A stretch of DNA of 15,488 nt from QYOJ01 sp043810345 (GTDB lineage Bacteria; Bacteroidota; Bacteroidia; Bacteroidales; FEN-979). Position numbers and translations under genes: made by a program. The stretch covers positions 1-15,488 of the forward strand of contig JBDROF010000084.1 in assembly GCA_043810345.1 (NCBI GenBank). The letters are read 5' to 3'. The first letter of the stretch is position 1, and every line of letters begins with the position of its first letter. Shown in pieces: positions 7,364-14,394 of the stretch. The notes beneath the pieces are model-generated. The model had not been told where the DNA came from and searched no databases. It saw only the letters and a list, made by a program, of their open reading frames with translations.

Positions 7364-8023
7364 TCAATACTTTTCAATGAGGTCGTGGACTTTGGAACGC
7401 TGCACCCAGATAATGATACCTACAACGATTAACGCCATAGGCGGTAGGATCATCATACCGTTATTCTCGTAACCCCAGCTATACAGGCCGAACTTCTCCA
7501 ACACGGGGTATCCCCACAGAGTGCCTGAGCCCAACAGCTCCCTGAAAAAACCTACTACAATGAGTATCCAGCCGTATCCAAGGGCGTTGCCAATGCCATC
7601 CAGGAATGATGGCCAGGGTTTGTTGGCCATGCCAAAAGCTTCAAACCTGCCCATAATGATACAATTGGTAATAATCAGGCCGACGAAGACAGATAACTGC
7701 TTGCTGACATTATAGGCAAATGCCAATAGGAACTGGTCGACCAGGATCACCAGGGTGGCGATCACCGTGAGCTGGACAATGATCCGGATGCGGGGTGCGA
7801 TGGTCTTACGCAGCAGCGAGATCAGCACATTGCCCACGCCAAGGACAAACACTACCGAAAGGGCCATGACCACTGAAGGTTCCAGCTTGGCCGTAACAGC
7901 CAGGGCAGAGCAGACACCCAGCACCTGTATCGTGATCGGGTTATCCCGGTTTAGTGGTGTACTTAGTAATTTTCGGTTCTTTGGAGAAAATAACGGTTCT
8001 CTCTCTTTTGCTTCCACATTCAT
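7364..8023 (-). CDS. nqrD: Na+-NQR subunit D, membrane subunit
   Basis: This 219-residue, six-span protein is the partner of NqrE. C38 (VLGVCSALAVT) and C121 (IITNCIIMGR) supply the other pair of ligands to the intramembrane iron centre. The internal GLIITNCIIMGRFEAF and NALGYGWILI segments are signature NqrD sequence. The N-terminus has about 15 extra hydrophilic residues (NVEAKEREPLFSPKNRK) ahead of the first conserved stretch, in keeping with Bacteroidota versions. Its ATG overlaps the nqrC stop in an ATGA arrangement (8020-8023), so translation of the two is probably coupled. Confidence 0.98.
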   Translation of the reverse strand: MNVEAKEREPLFSPKNRKLLSTPLNRDNPITIQVLGVCSALAVTAKLEPSVVMALSVVFVLGVGNVLISLLRKTIAPRIRIIVQLTVIATLVILVDQFLLAFAYNVSKQLSVFVGLIITNCIIMGRFEAFGMANKPWPSFLDGIGNALGYGWILIVVGFFRELLGSGTLWGYPVLEKFGLYSWGYENNGMMILPPMALIVVGIIIWVQRSKVHDLIEKY

Positions 8024-8787
8024 TTTCTGATATTATTTTGAATATAAGAGATATAATTTTCAAGGCAGTTTTCTACCATATCGCTAACCCCATTGCTGGT
8101 GATGGTGCCACCGGAGATGGCATCCACCCCATGGATCTGCATAGCAGGCGTCAGGGTAGATGGTCCGCCCTTTATCACCATGACTGAGGTGAACTTGCCG
8201 GCATCATCAAAGATCGTCTTGCCAATGAACTGGTTCGAAAATTCTTTCGTTGATATTTCTGCCCCCAGTCCAGGCGTCTCCTTGTCATGCGAAAAATCGG
8301 CTCCAACTATTTCGTTAAAATCAGGTCCAAAGGCAATATTGCCATAAAGTGGCCCCCAGAGTCCGACACCGCGCAAAGGAACAATATAAAGTGTGTCTCC
8401 TTGAATTTCAGCAATAAAAAGAGGACTCAGGATGGGATCCCCCATCTTTTTGTTATAAAGTTCCTTTTTAAGGTCTATGTCAAAAGGCCTTATCTCTCCC
8501 TCCTCAAGGATGCCATTCTTGTAAACGCTGGCAATCCGGCCATTGGGATCTATCGCAAGCTCGGTTTTGATGAACTGCTGATATAATTCCTCTGCATTAT
8601 CAGGAGTCGCTTCAATATTCACAGCAGCAAGGATACCCTGGATATTGGCAATGGTCATGTTTTTTTGTTGCCGCGGCTGCAGCAGCACTGCCGTTAACGA
8701 CAGCAATACCGCAACGATGATCACCATGATCGCCGAATAGATGAAAATATATCGGTTGCTAAACATTAGTGTATTGCTTTTTGCCAT
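8020..8787 (-). CDS. nqrC: Na+-NQR subunit C, covalent FMN subunit
   Basis: This 255-residue protein has one N-terminal span (about residues 14-36) and a periplasmic FMN_bind domain. The flavinylation motif reads DAISGGTITSNGV, placing the FMN-bearing threonine at T228. The residue before it is Gly where the common form of the motif has Ala (SGAT). Two starts are possible. The ATG at 8787 overlaps nqrB by 22 nt. The ATG at 8766 forms a TAATG junction with the nqrB stop and gives MFSNRYIFIYSAIMV, which also fits the family N-terminus. I kept the longer form, but the shorter one is equally credible. FMN in this subunit receives electrons from the NqrD/E iron centre and passes them to NqrB. Confidence 0.97.
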   Translation of the reverse strand: MAKSNTLMFSNRYIFIYSAIMVIIVAVLLSLTAVLLQPRQQKNMTIANIQGILAAVNIEATPDNAEELYQQFIKTELAIDPNGRIASVYKNGILEEGEIRPFDIDLKKELYNKKMGDPILSPLFIAEIQGDTLYIVPLRGVGLWGPLYGNIAFGPDFNEIVGADFSHDKETPGLGAEISTKEFSNQFIGKTIFDDAGKFTSVMVIKGGPSTLTPAMQIHGVDAISGGTITSNGVSDMVENCLENYISYIQNNIRK

Positions 8788-9911
8788 CTTTTTCTTCGTT
8801 TCCTGATATTAGCCTCTATCACATAATGATCTATCAACGGGGCAAAGACATTCATAAAGAGGATGGCCATCATCATTCCTTCCGGGAAAGCCGGATTAAA
8901 GACCCTGACCATGATGGCAAAGAGGCCAATCAGGAAACCGTATATATATTGCCCTTTGATCGTTTGAGTGGCTGTAACCGGATCTGTTGCCATGTAAACC
9001 GCACCAAAGGCAAAACCACCCATGATAAGATGCTCCCATGCAGGAATTTGCATGTATTCATTTAATGCGACCAGGTTGAATAGCCATCCCATCAACAGGC
9101 CGCCAACCACTACCGACAACATGATCCGCCAACTGGCAACACCGGTAACAAGTAAGATCAATGCCCCGATAATGATTGCCAATGTTGATGTTTCCCCGAT
9201 AGATCCCGGGATGAATCCCAGGAACATATCCATGGGGCTGGGTATCTTGCCAACCTCACCAATCATGGCATCTCCCAGGGGTGTGGCCCCTGAAAAGGCA
9301 TCAGGTTTATCAACGATCCAAACCTTGTCGCCCGACATCTCCCTGGGGTATGCAAAAAACAGGAATGCCCTGGCTGTAAGGGCAGGATTGAGGATGTTCA
9401 TACCAGTCCCGCCAAAAACCTCTTTTCCGAAGATCACTGCAAACGCAGTGGAAAGGGCAACCATCCAGAGTGGTACATCGGGGGGCATAATCAGGGGAAT
9501 CAGCATGCCTGTTACAAGGAATCCTTCATTCACCGCGTGACCCCTGGCTTGTGCAAAGCCAAACTCTATGGCTAGTCCTGTAACATAGGATACGATAACG
9601 ATGGGCATAACTTGCAAAAAACCAAACCAGAAGTTCTGCCAGAGACTGGCTTCCTGTCCATTGGCGATGAAATGCTGGTAACCCACATTCCACATCCCAA
9701 AAAGTAATGTAGGGATCAGGGCAAGTACCACGATGCTCATGGTTCTTTTCAAGTCAACCGCATCCCGTATATGGCTCCCGGTCAAGGTCACCCTGTCGGG
9801 AACAAAGAGAAACGTCTCAAAAGCCTCAAAGGTCGAATGAAGCTTTTCAAACCTCCCTCCCTTTTCAAAATTGGGTTTGATCCTGTCGAGATATCGTCTC
9901 AATCCTTTCAT
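8766..9911 (-). CDS. nqrB: Na+-NQR subunit B, covalent FMN/riboflavin membrane subunit
   Basis: This 381-residue membrane protein forms the Na+ pathway and the quinone-reducing end of the complex. DAFSGATPLGDAM (204-216) contains the FMN-carrying threonine T210, the counterpart of T236 in Vibrio cholerae NqrB. FGGTGMNILNPALTARAF (166-183) is a highly conserved NqrB segment. The N-terminal 50 residues (IKPNFEKGGRFEKLHSTFEA...) are the usual cytoplasmic leader ahead of the first span. The C-terminus (RRKRWQKAIH) overlaps the nqrC start. It is 26 nt from the nqrA stop. The length is slightly below the Vibrio protein but typical for Bacteroidota. Confidence 0.98.
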   Translation of the reverse strand: MKGLRRYLDRIKPNFEKGGRFEKLHSTFEAFETFLFVPDRVTLTGSHIRDAVDLKRTMSIVVLALIPTLLFGMWNVGYQHFIANGQEASLWQNFWFGFLQVMPIVIVSYVTGLAIEFGFAQARGHAVNEGFLVTGMLIPLIMPPDVPLWMVALSTAFAVIFGKEVFGGTGMNILNPALTARAFLFFAYPREMSGDKVWIVDKPDAFSGATPLGDAMIGEVGKIPSPMDMFLGFIPGSIGETSTLAIIIGALILLVTGVASWRIMLSVVVGGLLMGWLFNLVALNEYMQIPAWEHLIMGGFAFGAVYMATDPVTATQTIKGQYIYGFLIGLFAIMVRVFNPAFPEGMMMAILFMNVFAPLIDHYVIEANIRKRRKRWQKAIH

Positions 9912-9937
9912 TACAATCGTTGATAAGTACTTTGGTA

Positions 9938-11290
9938 TTAAGTCGTCTCTTTCTGCATCAGGTCCAGCCCTTTTCTTACAATAGACTGAATCTCCAATTT
10001 CGAAGTATCAATGAATTCTATCAGCGCAAAATCTTCATCGTCAATCTCGTAGATGCCAAGGTTTTCCATCAGGTCAATATCTTCAACCATAATGGCTTTG
10101 ATCAGTTGCATCGGGAAAATATCGAATGGGAAAACCTTCTCATACTTCCCCGTCATGACGAAAGCACGTTCACCTCCATGCAAATTGGTATCCAGGTTAT
10201 ATTTCTTCTTTGGTAATAGCGGGGATAAAAACTGGCTGTAAAAACTGAATTTACTTAATCCCGGTGCAGCCCATCCAAAAAATTCGTAATAATCGCCTTC
10301 CGGGATTACTGTGATTTGAGAATCAAAAAAACCCGCATAGCCATCCCTGGTTATCCTGGTCCCGGTAAGGACATTGCCACTGATATACCTTGAATTACCT
10401 TCCAGGGTATTTCCGTTGACCATGTCGTGAATACACGCCCCTGCGAGGCTTTTGTAGTAGGCAGGCTTGTTGATCATGGAGCCGGTCAATGCATATAGTT
10501 TCGTTGTATCGTATGTTCCGGAAAGGAACAGCCTTCCGATCATCAGGACCTCCTGCGGCCGAAGGTACCAGGCTACATCCCCTTTGTTGATCGGGTCCAG
10601 CCTGCTGATCTGGGTACTTACATTGCCGGTGGGGTGAGGCCCCAGGAAGCGGTTTATCTGCACACCTTTGGTTTCGAGGAAAACGTTGGATGTGGCAGGA
10701 TCGTCAAATACATTTAGGTGCACCTTGCCGGATGTAAGTTTTCGCAATGCATCAATTCCCGCCTGGAATGCTTCTGCCTGACCATCTACGATGAAATTGT
10801 AATCGGGAGCCAGCGGACTGGTATCGAAGGCGGAGATGAAAATTGCCTTTGGGTTGTCCTCCGGCTTGGCGATGACACTGTATGGCCGTTGCCTGATGAC
10901 AGGCCAGAGCCCGCTTTTTAGCATCTTTCCCATGATCTGATCACGCGTCAGTGTATTGGGATCAGCTATGCCAAAATCAACATACTCAATCGTTTCACCG
11001 GCTTCAATGATGATCTCCAGCAAAATGCGCTTTGCTCCTCTGCGAATCTCTTTTACCTTGCCACTAACCGGTGCAGTAAAGTAGATCTGCTCCCTGTGCT
11101 TGTCAAAGTAGATCGGCGTCCCTGCCCGTACTTCATCTCCTTCATTGACAAGAACCTTAGGGAATACACCAATAAAATCAATGGGTTTGGAAGCATACGT
11201 CTGGGGAGAGATAGTGATGATGTTTTTTGCAGCCTCACCAACAAGTTGAATATCAAGACCTTTCTTAACTTTAATGGTTTCAGACATCAT
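9938..11290 (-). CDS. nqrA: Na+-NQR subunit A
   Basis: This 450-residue soluble subunit on the cytoplasmic face associates with NqrB near the quinone site. The N-terminal KVKKGLDIQLVGEA, HPTGNVSTQISRLDPI in the middle and FFDSQITVIPEGDYYEFFGW towards the end are family signatures. Two ATGs in tandem (11290 and 11287) begin the gene; starting at the second gives MSETIKVKKGLDI, the more usual N-terminus. As the first gene of nqrABCDEF-apbE, all on the minus strand with gaps of at most about 26 nt, its upstream region should carry the operon promoter. I found only near-matches there to the Bacteroidota -7 box (for example TAAAATTG), so I do not place it. Confidence 0.98.
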   Translation of the reverse strand: MMSETIKVKKGLDIQLVGEAAKNIITISPQTYASKPIDFIGVFPKVLVNEGDEVRAGTPIYFDKHREQIYFTAPVSGKVKEIRRGAKRILLEIIIEAGETIEYVDFGIADPNTLTRDQIMGKMLKSGLWPVIRQRPYSVIAKPEDNPKAIFISAFDTSPLAPDYNFIVDGQAEAFQAGIDALRKLTSGKVHLNVFDDPATSNVFLETKGVQINRFLGPHPTGNVSTQISRLDPINKGDVAWYLRPQEVLMIGRLFLSGTYDTTKLYALTGSMINKPAYYKSLAGACIHDMVNGNTLEGNSRYISGNVLTGTRITRDGYAGFFDSQITVIPEGDYYEFFGWAAPGLSKFSFYSQFLSPLLPKKKYNLDTNLHGGERAFVMTGKYEKVFPFDIFPMQLIKAIMVEDIDLMENLGIYEIDDEDFALIEFIDTSKLEIQSIVRKGLDLMQKETT

Positions 11291-11342
11291 AGTCCCATAT
11301 CTAAATAAAACAAAACCGCAATTTTACAAAAATTTATCGGAA

Positions 11343-11613
11343 GTGCCGGATTATAAAAATGCTTTTCAGATCATGTGGGGTTAACCAAAATTTTACGGTA
11401 GTACCTGGAATTGTTACCACATTGTTAATCCCAGTTGGGGTGACGCTCCAGGGAGGTACAATGATCTTTGATACCACCTCCATGGAACCAGGCTGGGACG
11501 GGATGTACAGATGGCAACCATGTCCCAAAGACAAATATGTTTACGTCGTTAATTATAAAACCGTTTACGGAGGATCTGTACAGGTTAAAGGACACGTCAC
11601 CCTTACGCGATAG
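11343..11613 (+). pseudogene. Decayed CHU_C (gliding motility-associated C-terminal) domain
   Basis: This stretch carries the pieces of a CHU_C domain, the C-terminal sorting domain of many large proteins secreted by the Bacteroidota type IX system, in more than one frame. VPDYKNAF (11343-11366) matches the start of the domain (usual KNAFTPNGDG). GVNQNFTVVPGIVTT continues in another frame. IVNPSWGD, resembling the usual NRWG core, sits in a third frame near 11415-11438. From 11456 the frame of the second piece resumes with TMIFDTTSMEPGWDG, then QPCPKDKYVYVVNYKTVYGG and KGHVTLTR to a TAG at 11611-11613. At least three frame changes and the absence of any upstream passenger protein make this a relic. 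Upstream it abuts the nqrA leader. Confidence 0.65.
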
Positions 11614-11628
11614 AGATGATTGAATACA

Positions 11629-11823
11629 TCCACCAAACTGTCCAATGGATATCACACCCACAGCAGGAATGGGTACTCCGTTTGTACGATACTGAAATGA
11701 TATATGAAGAAACGGTAAGCCCATTATAGTGGTTTTGGACTTAAACTCATACCCCATTACGTTGCGCTTTGACTCAAGATTTTCTTTGCTACTTCTCGGT
11801 TTTATTTGGCAAATATATTCCAA
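11629..11823 (-). pseudogene. Truncated remnant of a 'KSKxxxxGLPxxHI' family protein
   Basis: The minus-strand frame from about 11757 reads GYEFKSKTTIMGLPFLHISF, then PAVGVISIGQFGG. I recognise the pattern of a bacterial family in which YE(Y/F)KSKxxxxGLPLxHI is followed by AxGxIAIGxxAxG repeats forming a small glycine-rich, IG-repeat membrane-associated domain. The repeats stop after the first unit, and the frame then runs antisense through the CHU_C relic, so most of the protein is missing. Sequence upstream of 11757 (to 11823) stays open but contains nothing I recognise. The family assignment is from memory, and the function of intact members is not known to me. Confidence 0.45.
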
Positions 11824-11927
11824 TCATTAATTTCAGTTTGTTCTGTTTCCTTTGAACACAGGGATTAAACTGATAAATGGCAGAAAAAGGTAGGTGGAAG
11901 ACATCTTGTTTTAGGCTATAGTGTGTT
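11824..11927 (+). other. Short AT-rich gap with no recognised feature
   Basis: Between the truncated remnant and the tentative small ORF I see no coding frame, no convincing terminator and no repeat. The stretch is AT-rich and probably continues the decayed DNA on its left. Confidence 0.4.
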
Positions 11928-12044
11928 TTAATGGGCTATCTCTAAGCTTTTCGAGATAATATAGCTGTACATCATTACTGATAATAGGATAACTCCTACA
12001 AGAAGATACACAATGCTAAATTCCTCAACCAGCTGTCTCTGCAA
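11928..12044 (-). CDS. Tentative 38-residue single-span peptide overlapping the end of the upstream gene
   Basis: In the +1 frame relative to the four-span protein gene, a short frame starts at a TTG (12044), overlaps that gene's last 20 nt and ends at a TAA (11928-11930). The product would contain QLVEEFSIVYLL followed by VGVILLSVMMYSYIISKSLE, a clean hydrophobic span of about 22 residues with charged ends. This could be a small membrane peptide made by coupled translation, or leftover coding sequence of a once longer protein. There is no ATG start and no known homologue in my memory, so chance remains quite possible. Confidence 0.25.
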   Translation of the reverse strand: MQRQLVEEFSIVYLLVGVILLSVMMYSYIISKSLEIAH

Positions 12045-12447
12045 TCTTTTTTCGTAACATCAATCCCAATATTAACTCTACGATACCAAATATTATATAC
12101 AGTAATTGTAGCCAGTGAATCCCCATCCACCAAATTTGCGCAACAATCCAAACAATTAAAAAACCCCCTAATCCAATCGCAATCTCGGCTGCGAACTTAT
12201 ACCTTAGGAAGGATACTATCCCTCCCAGCAGGCTCCCAATTCCATTGATCACCAACAGAAATATTCCGGGGATAAGAAAATCTGAGAAGGGAGAATTTAT
12301 AAGCATTTCAAGCGGCATCCCCAGTTTACTGCCACTTGGATCTGTTATCATAGCTATGCCCGCAGGTATCGCTCCGATACCAATAAATATCTGAAGGATT
12401 CCCAACCAAATGGCAATCCGTTTTCTTTTATTTAATGCGATACTCAT
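12025..12447 (-). CDS. Four-span membrane protein of unknown function
   Basis: This 140-residue protein starts MSIALNKRKRIAIWLG. Four hydrophobic segments are visible: about 11-32, 56-78, 83-106 and 110-132. Between the first two lies a loop containing ITDPSGSKLGMPLEML and SPFSDFLIPG, which looks like the most conserved part. By eye it resembles small Bacteroidota membrane proteins annotated only as hypothetical. No catalytic motif is apparent. It is transcribed divergently from the beta-propeller gene, with 161 nt between the two starts, and TAACTTTG on the minus strand (12516-12523) could be its -7 promoter box. It ends in KKIAETAG just before the tentative small ORF in another frame. Confidence 0.75.
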   Translation of the reverse strand: MSIALNKRKRIAIWLGILQIFIGIGAIPAGIAMITDPSGSKLGMPLEMLINSPFSDFLIPGIFLLVINGIGSLLGGIVSFLRYKFAAEIAIGLGGFLIVWIVAQIWWMGIHWLQLLYIIFGIVELILGLMLRKKIAETAG

Positions 12448-12515
12448 TAGACAAATGTTTTACGCTCAAAAATAATTTGCACTCAGATGGCCTGATTCCT
12501 TGTATTTGATTTTGT

Positions 12516-12523
12516 CAAAGTTA
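12516..12523 (-). promoter_or_regulatory. Putative -7 promoter box for the four-span membrane protein
   Basis: Read on the minus strand this is TAACTTTG, matching TAnnTTTG, about 70 nt before the ATG at 12447. No clear TTTG stands 19-21 nt further upstream, so only half of the promoter is recognisable. Confidence 0.3.
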
Positions 12524-12550
12524 CAATTCTTCATTATACATATGTTTACT

Positions 12551-12582
12551 TTTGTCATTTTGACCACCATTCTGTATGTTTG
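12551..12582 (+). promoter_or_regulatory. Bacteroidota-type promoter for the beta-propeller gene (TTTG-N20-TATGTTTG)
   Basis: TTTG at 12551-12554 and TATGTTTG at 12575-12582 match the -33 and -7 boxes of Bacteroidota housekeeping promoters with a 20 nt spacer, close to ideal. Transcription would begin near 12589, giving a leader of about 20 nt to the ATG at 12609. The upstream ATG at 12576 lies inside the -7 box and so cannot be the start of a gene made from this promoter. Confidence 0.6.
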
Positions 12583-12608
12583 TATATGACAAAGTAAAAC
12601 CTGATAAC

Positions 12609-14348
12609 ATGGTAAAACAAAAAAAACAACGCGTATCAGAGGTATCAACCGGTCAGAAGCGAATACGGTTGTGGCCTGGAGTAGTCATCGTGATTTTACA
12701 GTGGTTACTCTGGTTTGGGATCCCTCTTATTATTGAATCAGACATTGGCCTTTTAACCGGCATGTTAGGAGTACTCGTTGGCGTATTGGGCATCATCGTG
12801 TGGTGGACCTTCTTCAGTCGGGCACCCGGGATCGAGCGCTGGGGCGCCATCTTACTGATGATCGTAGCGATGATCGCTACAAATTTCTTTCTTGACGAAT
12901 CACTCGCAGCATCGCAGATGGGAATGACGTTTGTTATCTACTCCCTCCCGTTTCTGTGTCTTGCTTTTGTCATCTGGGCAGTGGTCACTCAGCATCTCTC
13001 CAACAGTGTACGCCGCATATCGATGGTGGCAACGATCGTTGTGGTCTGCGGTGTGTGGACGCTCCTCAGGTCTGATGGCATGACCAGTGACATCGGTCAC
13101 GATTTCTCCTGGCGGTGGGCAGGCACTCCTGAGGAGCAGTTCCTAACCCAGACAGGCGATGAGCCGATGGCAGTCCCGATGACTCCTGCGGACACAGGGA
13201 TGACGGCCGAGTGGCCGGGTTTCCGCGGACCAGAGCGCAACGGCATCATCCATGGTGTACAGATAGCCACTGACTGGACCGCATTCCCACCGGTCGAATT
13301 GTGGCGCAGGCCGGTCGGACCGGGTTTCTCCTCCTTCGCAGTCAATGGCAATCTCCTTTTCACCCAGGAACAACGGGGTGAAGAGGAGGTGGTCTCCTGC
13401 TACAACCTGCTCACAGGTCAGCCTGTTTGGAAACACAGCGATGCTGCCCGCTTCCTGGGCGACGATGCCAATCCCGGTCCGCGCGCAACGCCAACCCTCA
13501 CCGACAGTCTCGTCTGTACACTTGGAGCGACAGGAATCCTGAATGTGTTTGACTCCCGCGATGGCTCCGTGATCTGGTCACACAATGCGGTGGCTGACAT
13601 CAATGCCAGGATCCCGGGCTGGGGCCTGGCCAGTTCGCCATTGGTGGTCGATGATGTTGTGGTGGTTCACGTTGACAGTACCCTCGTCGCCTACGATCGT
13701 ACTACCGGCGATCTGCGCTGGACCGGTCCGGCAGGAACCGGATACAGTTCAGCTCAGCTCGTTACGATCGACAGCCTTACACAGATCCTGATGTTCGGTG
13801 GAAACGGCTTAACCAGCTTCGCACCGGCCGACGGGACAATCCTCTGGGAATACAAGTGGTCGTTGGGTGATTGCATCCTGCAACCGGGTCTGGCGCCGGA
13901 CAATGAAATCCTGCTCAGTGCCGTCCTGAAAGAGCTGCGTCTTATCAAGGTCACCCACAACCTCGAAGACTGGACCATTGAAGAGAGCTGGACATCCAAC
14001 CGTATGAGGTCTAATTTCAATGACCTCGTCGTTCACAAAGGCCACGCCTATGGATTTGAAAATCAAAACCTGGCCTGTTTGGACTTGAAAGACGGCTCGC
14101 GCAAGTGGAAAGGCAAACGATACGGTGGGCAGATCCTTCTGCTTGCAGACCAGGACCTGATGATCGTACTTACAGAGAAAGGTGATGTGGTGCTGGTAAA
14201 TGCCACCCCTGACCAATTCACGGAGCTGGCAAGGTGCTCTGCTATCAACGGCAAGACTTGGAACCATCCGGTGCTAGTTGATGATATCCTGGTGGTTCGT
14301 AACAGGGAAGAGATGGCTGCATTCCGGCTCTCCCCGGCCGGGAGCTGA
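12609..14348 (+). CDS. Membrane-anchored PQQ-like beta-propeller repeat protein
   Basis: This protein has 579 residues if started at the ATG at 12609; the frame extends to 12576, but that codon is inside the promoter box. The N-terminal third has five hydrophobic spans, at about 23-40, 47-68, 79-95, 106-127 and 138-153. A linker with DFSWRWAGTPEEQFL follows, then WPGFRGPERNG at 202-212, the usual opening of periplasmic PQQ-like (BamB-like) propellers. Repeated blades carry patterns such as SCYNLLTGQPVWKH, VFDSRDGSVIWSH, AYDRTTGDLRWTG and CLDLKDGSRKWKG. Such propellers are mostly binding scaffolds; no PQQ-dependent dehydrogenase active site is evident, so enzymatic activity is doubtful. The gene looks richer in G+C than its neighbours by eye. 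The Cys-module gene follows after 46 nt. Confidence 0.85.
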   Translation: MVKQKKQRVSEVSTGQKRIRLWPGVVIVILQWLLWFGIPLIIESDIGLLTGMLGVLVGVLGIIVWWTFFSRAPGIERWGAILLMIVAMIATNFFLDESLAASQMGMTFVIYSLPFLCLAFVIWAVVTQHLSNSVRRISMVATIVVVCGVWTLLRSDGMTSDIGHDFSWRWAGTPEEQFLTQTGDEPMAVPMTPADTGMTAEWPGFRGPERNGIIHGVQIATDWTAFPPVELWRRPVGPGFSSFAVNGNLLFTQEQRGEEEVVSCYNLLTGQPVWKHSDAARFLGDDANPGPRATPTLTDSLVCTLGATGILNVFDSRDGSVIWSHNAVADINARIPGWGLASSPLVVDDVVVVHVDSTLVAYDRTTGDLRWTGPAGTGYSSAQLVTIDSLTQILMFGGNGLTSFAPADGTILWEYKWSLGDCILQPGLAPDNEILLSAVLKELRLIKVTHNLEDWTIEESWTSNRMRSNFNDLVVHKGHAYGFENQNLACLDLKDGSRKWKGKRYGGQILLLADQDLMIVLTEKGDVVLVNATPDQFTELARCSAINGKTWNHPVLVDDILVVRNREEMAAFRLSPAGS

Positions 14349-14394
14349 AAACCCCCGAAAAACGAAAATCTCTACGATACCCAATCACGAAAAA

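Noticed and set aside
9022..9540. 172-codon plus-strand open frame opposite nqrB
   Set aside because: Antisense shadow of nqrB with a low-complexity, Pro/Ser/Asn-rich translation and no family resemblance.
11291..11342. Promoter for the nqr operon
   Set aside because: Only imperfect matches (TAAAATTG, TAAATTTT) to TAnnTTTG are present in this AT-rich stretch, so a specific site cannot be supported.
11937..11958. Inverted repeat TATCTC/GAGATA with a 10 nt loop as a terminator
   Set aside because: The stem is six mostly A/T pairs with a long loop and no following T-run on either strand, and it falls inside a possible small reading frame.
13809..14267. 152-codon minus-strand open frame opposite the beta-propeller gene
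   Set aside because: The plus-strand frame has clear propeller blades throughout; the antisense frame is explained by the higher G+C there.
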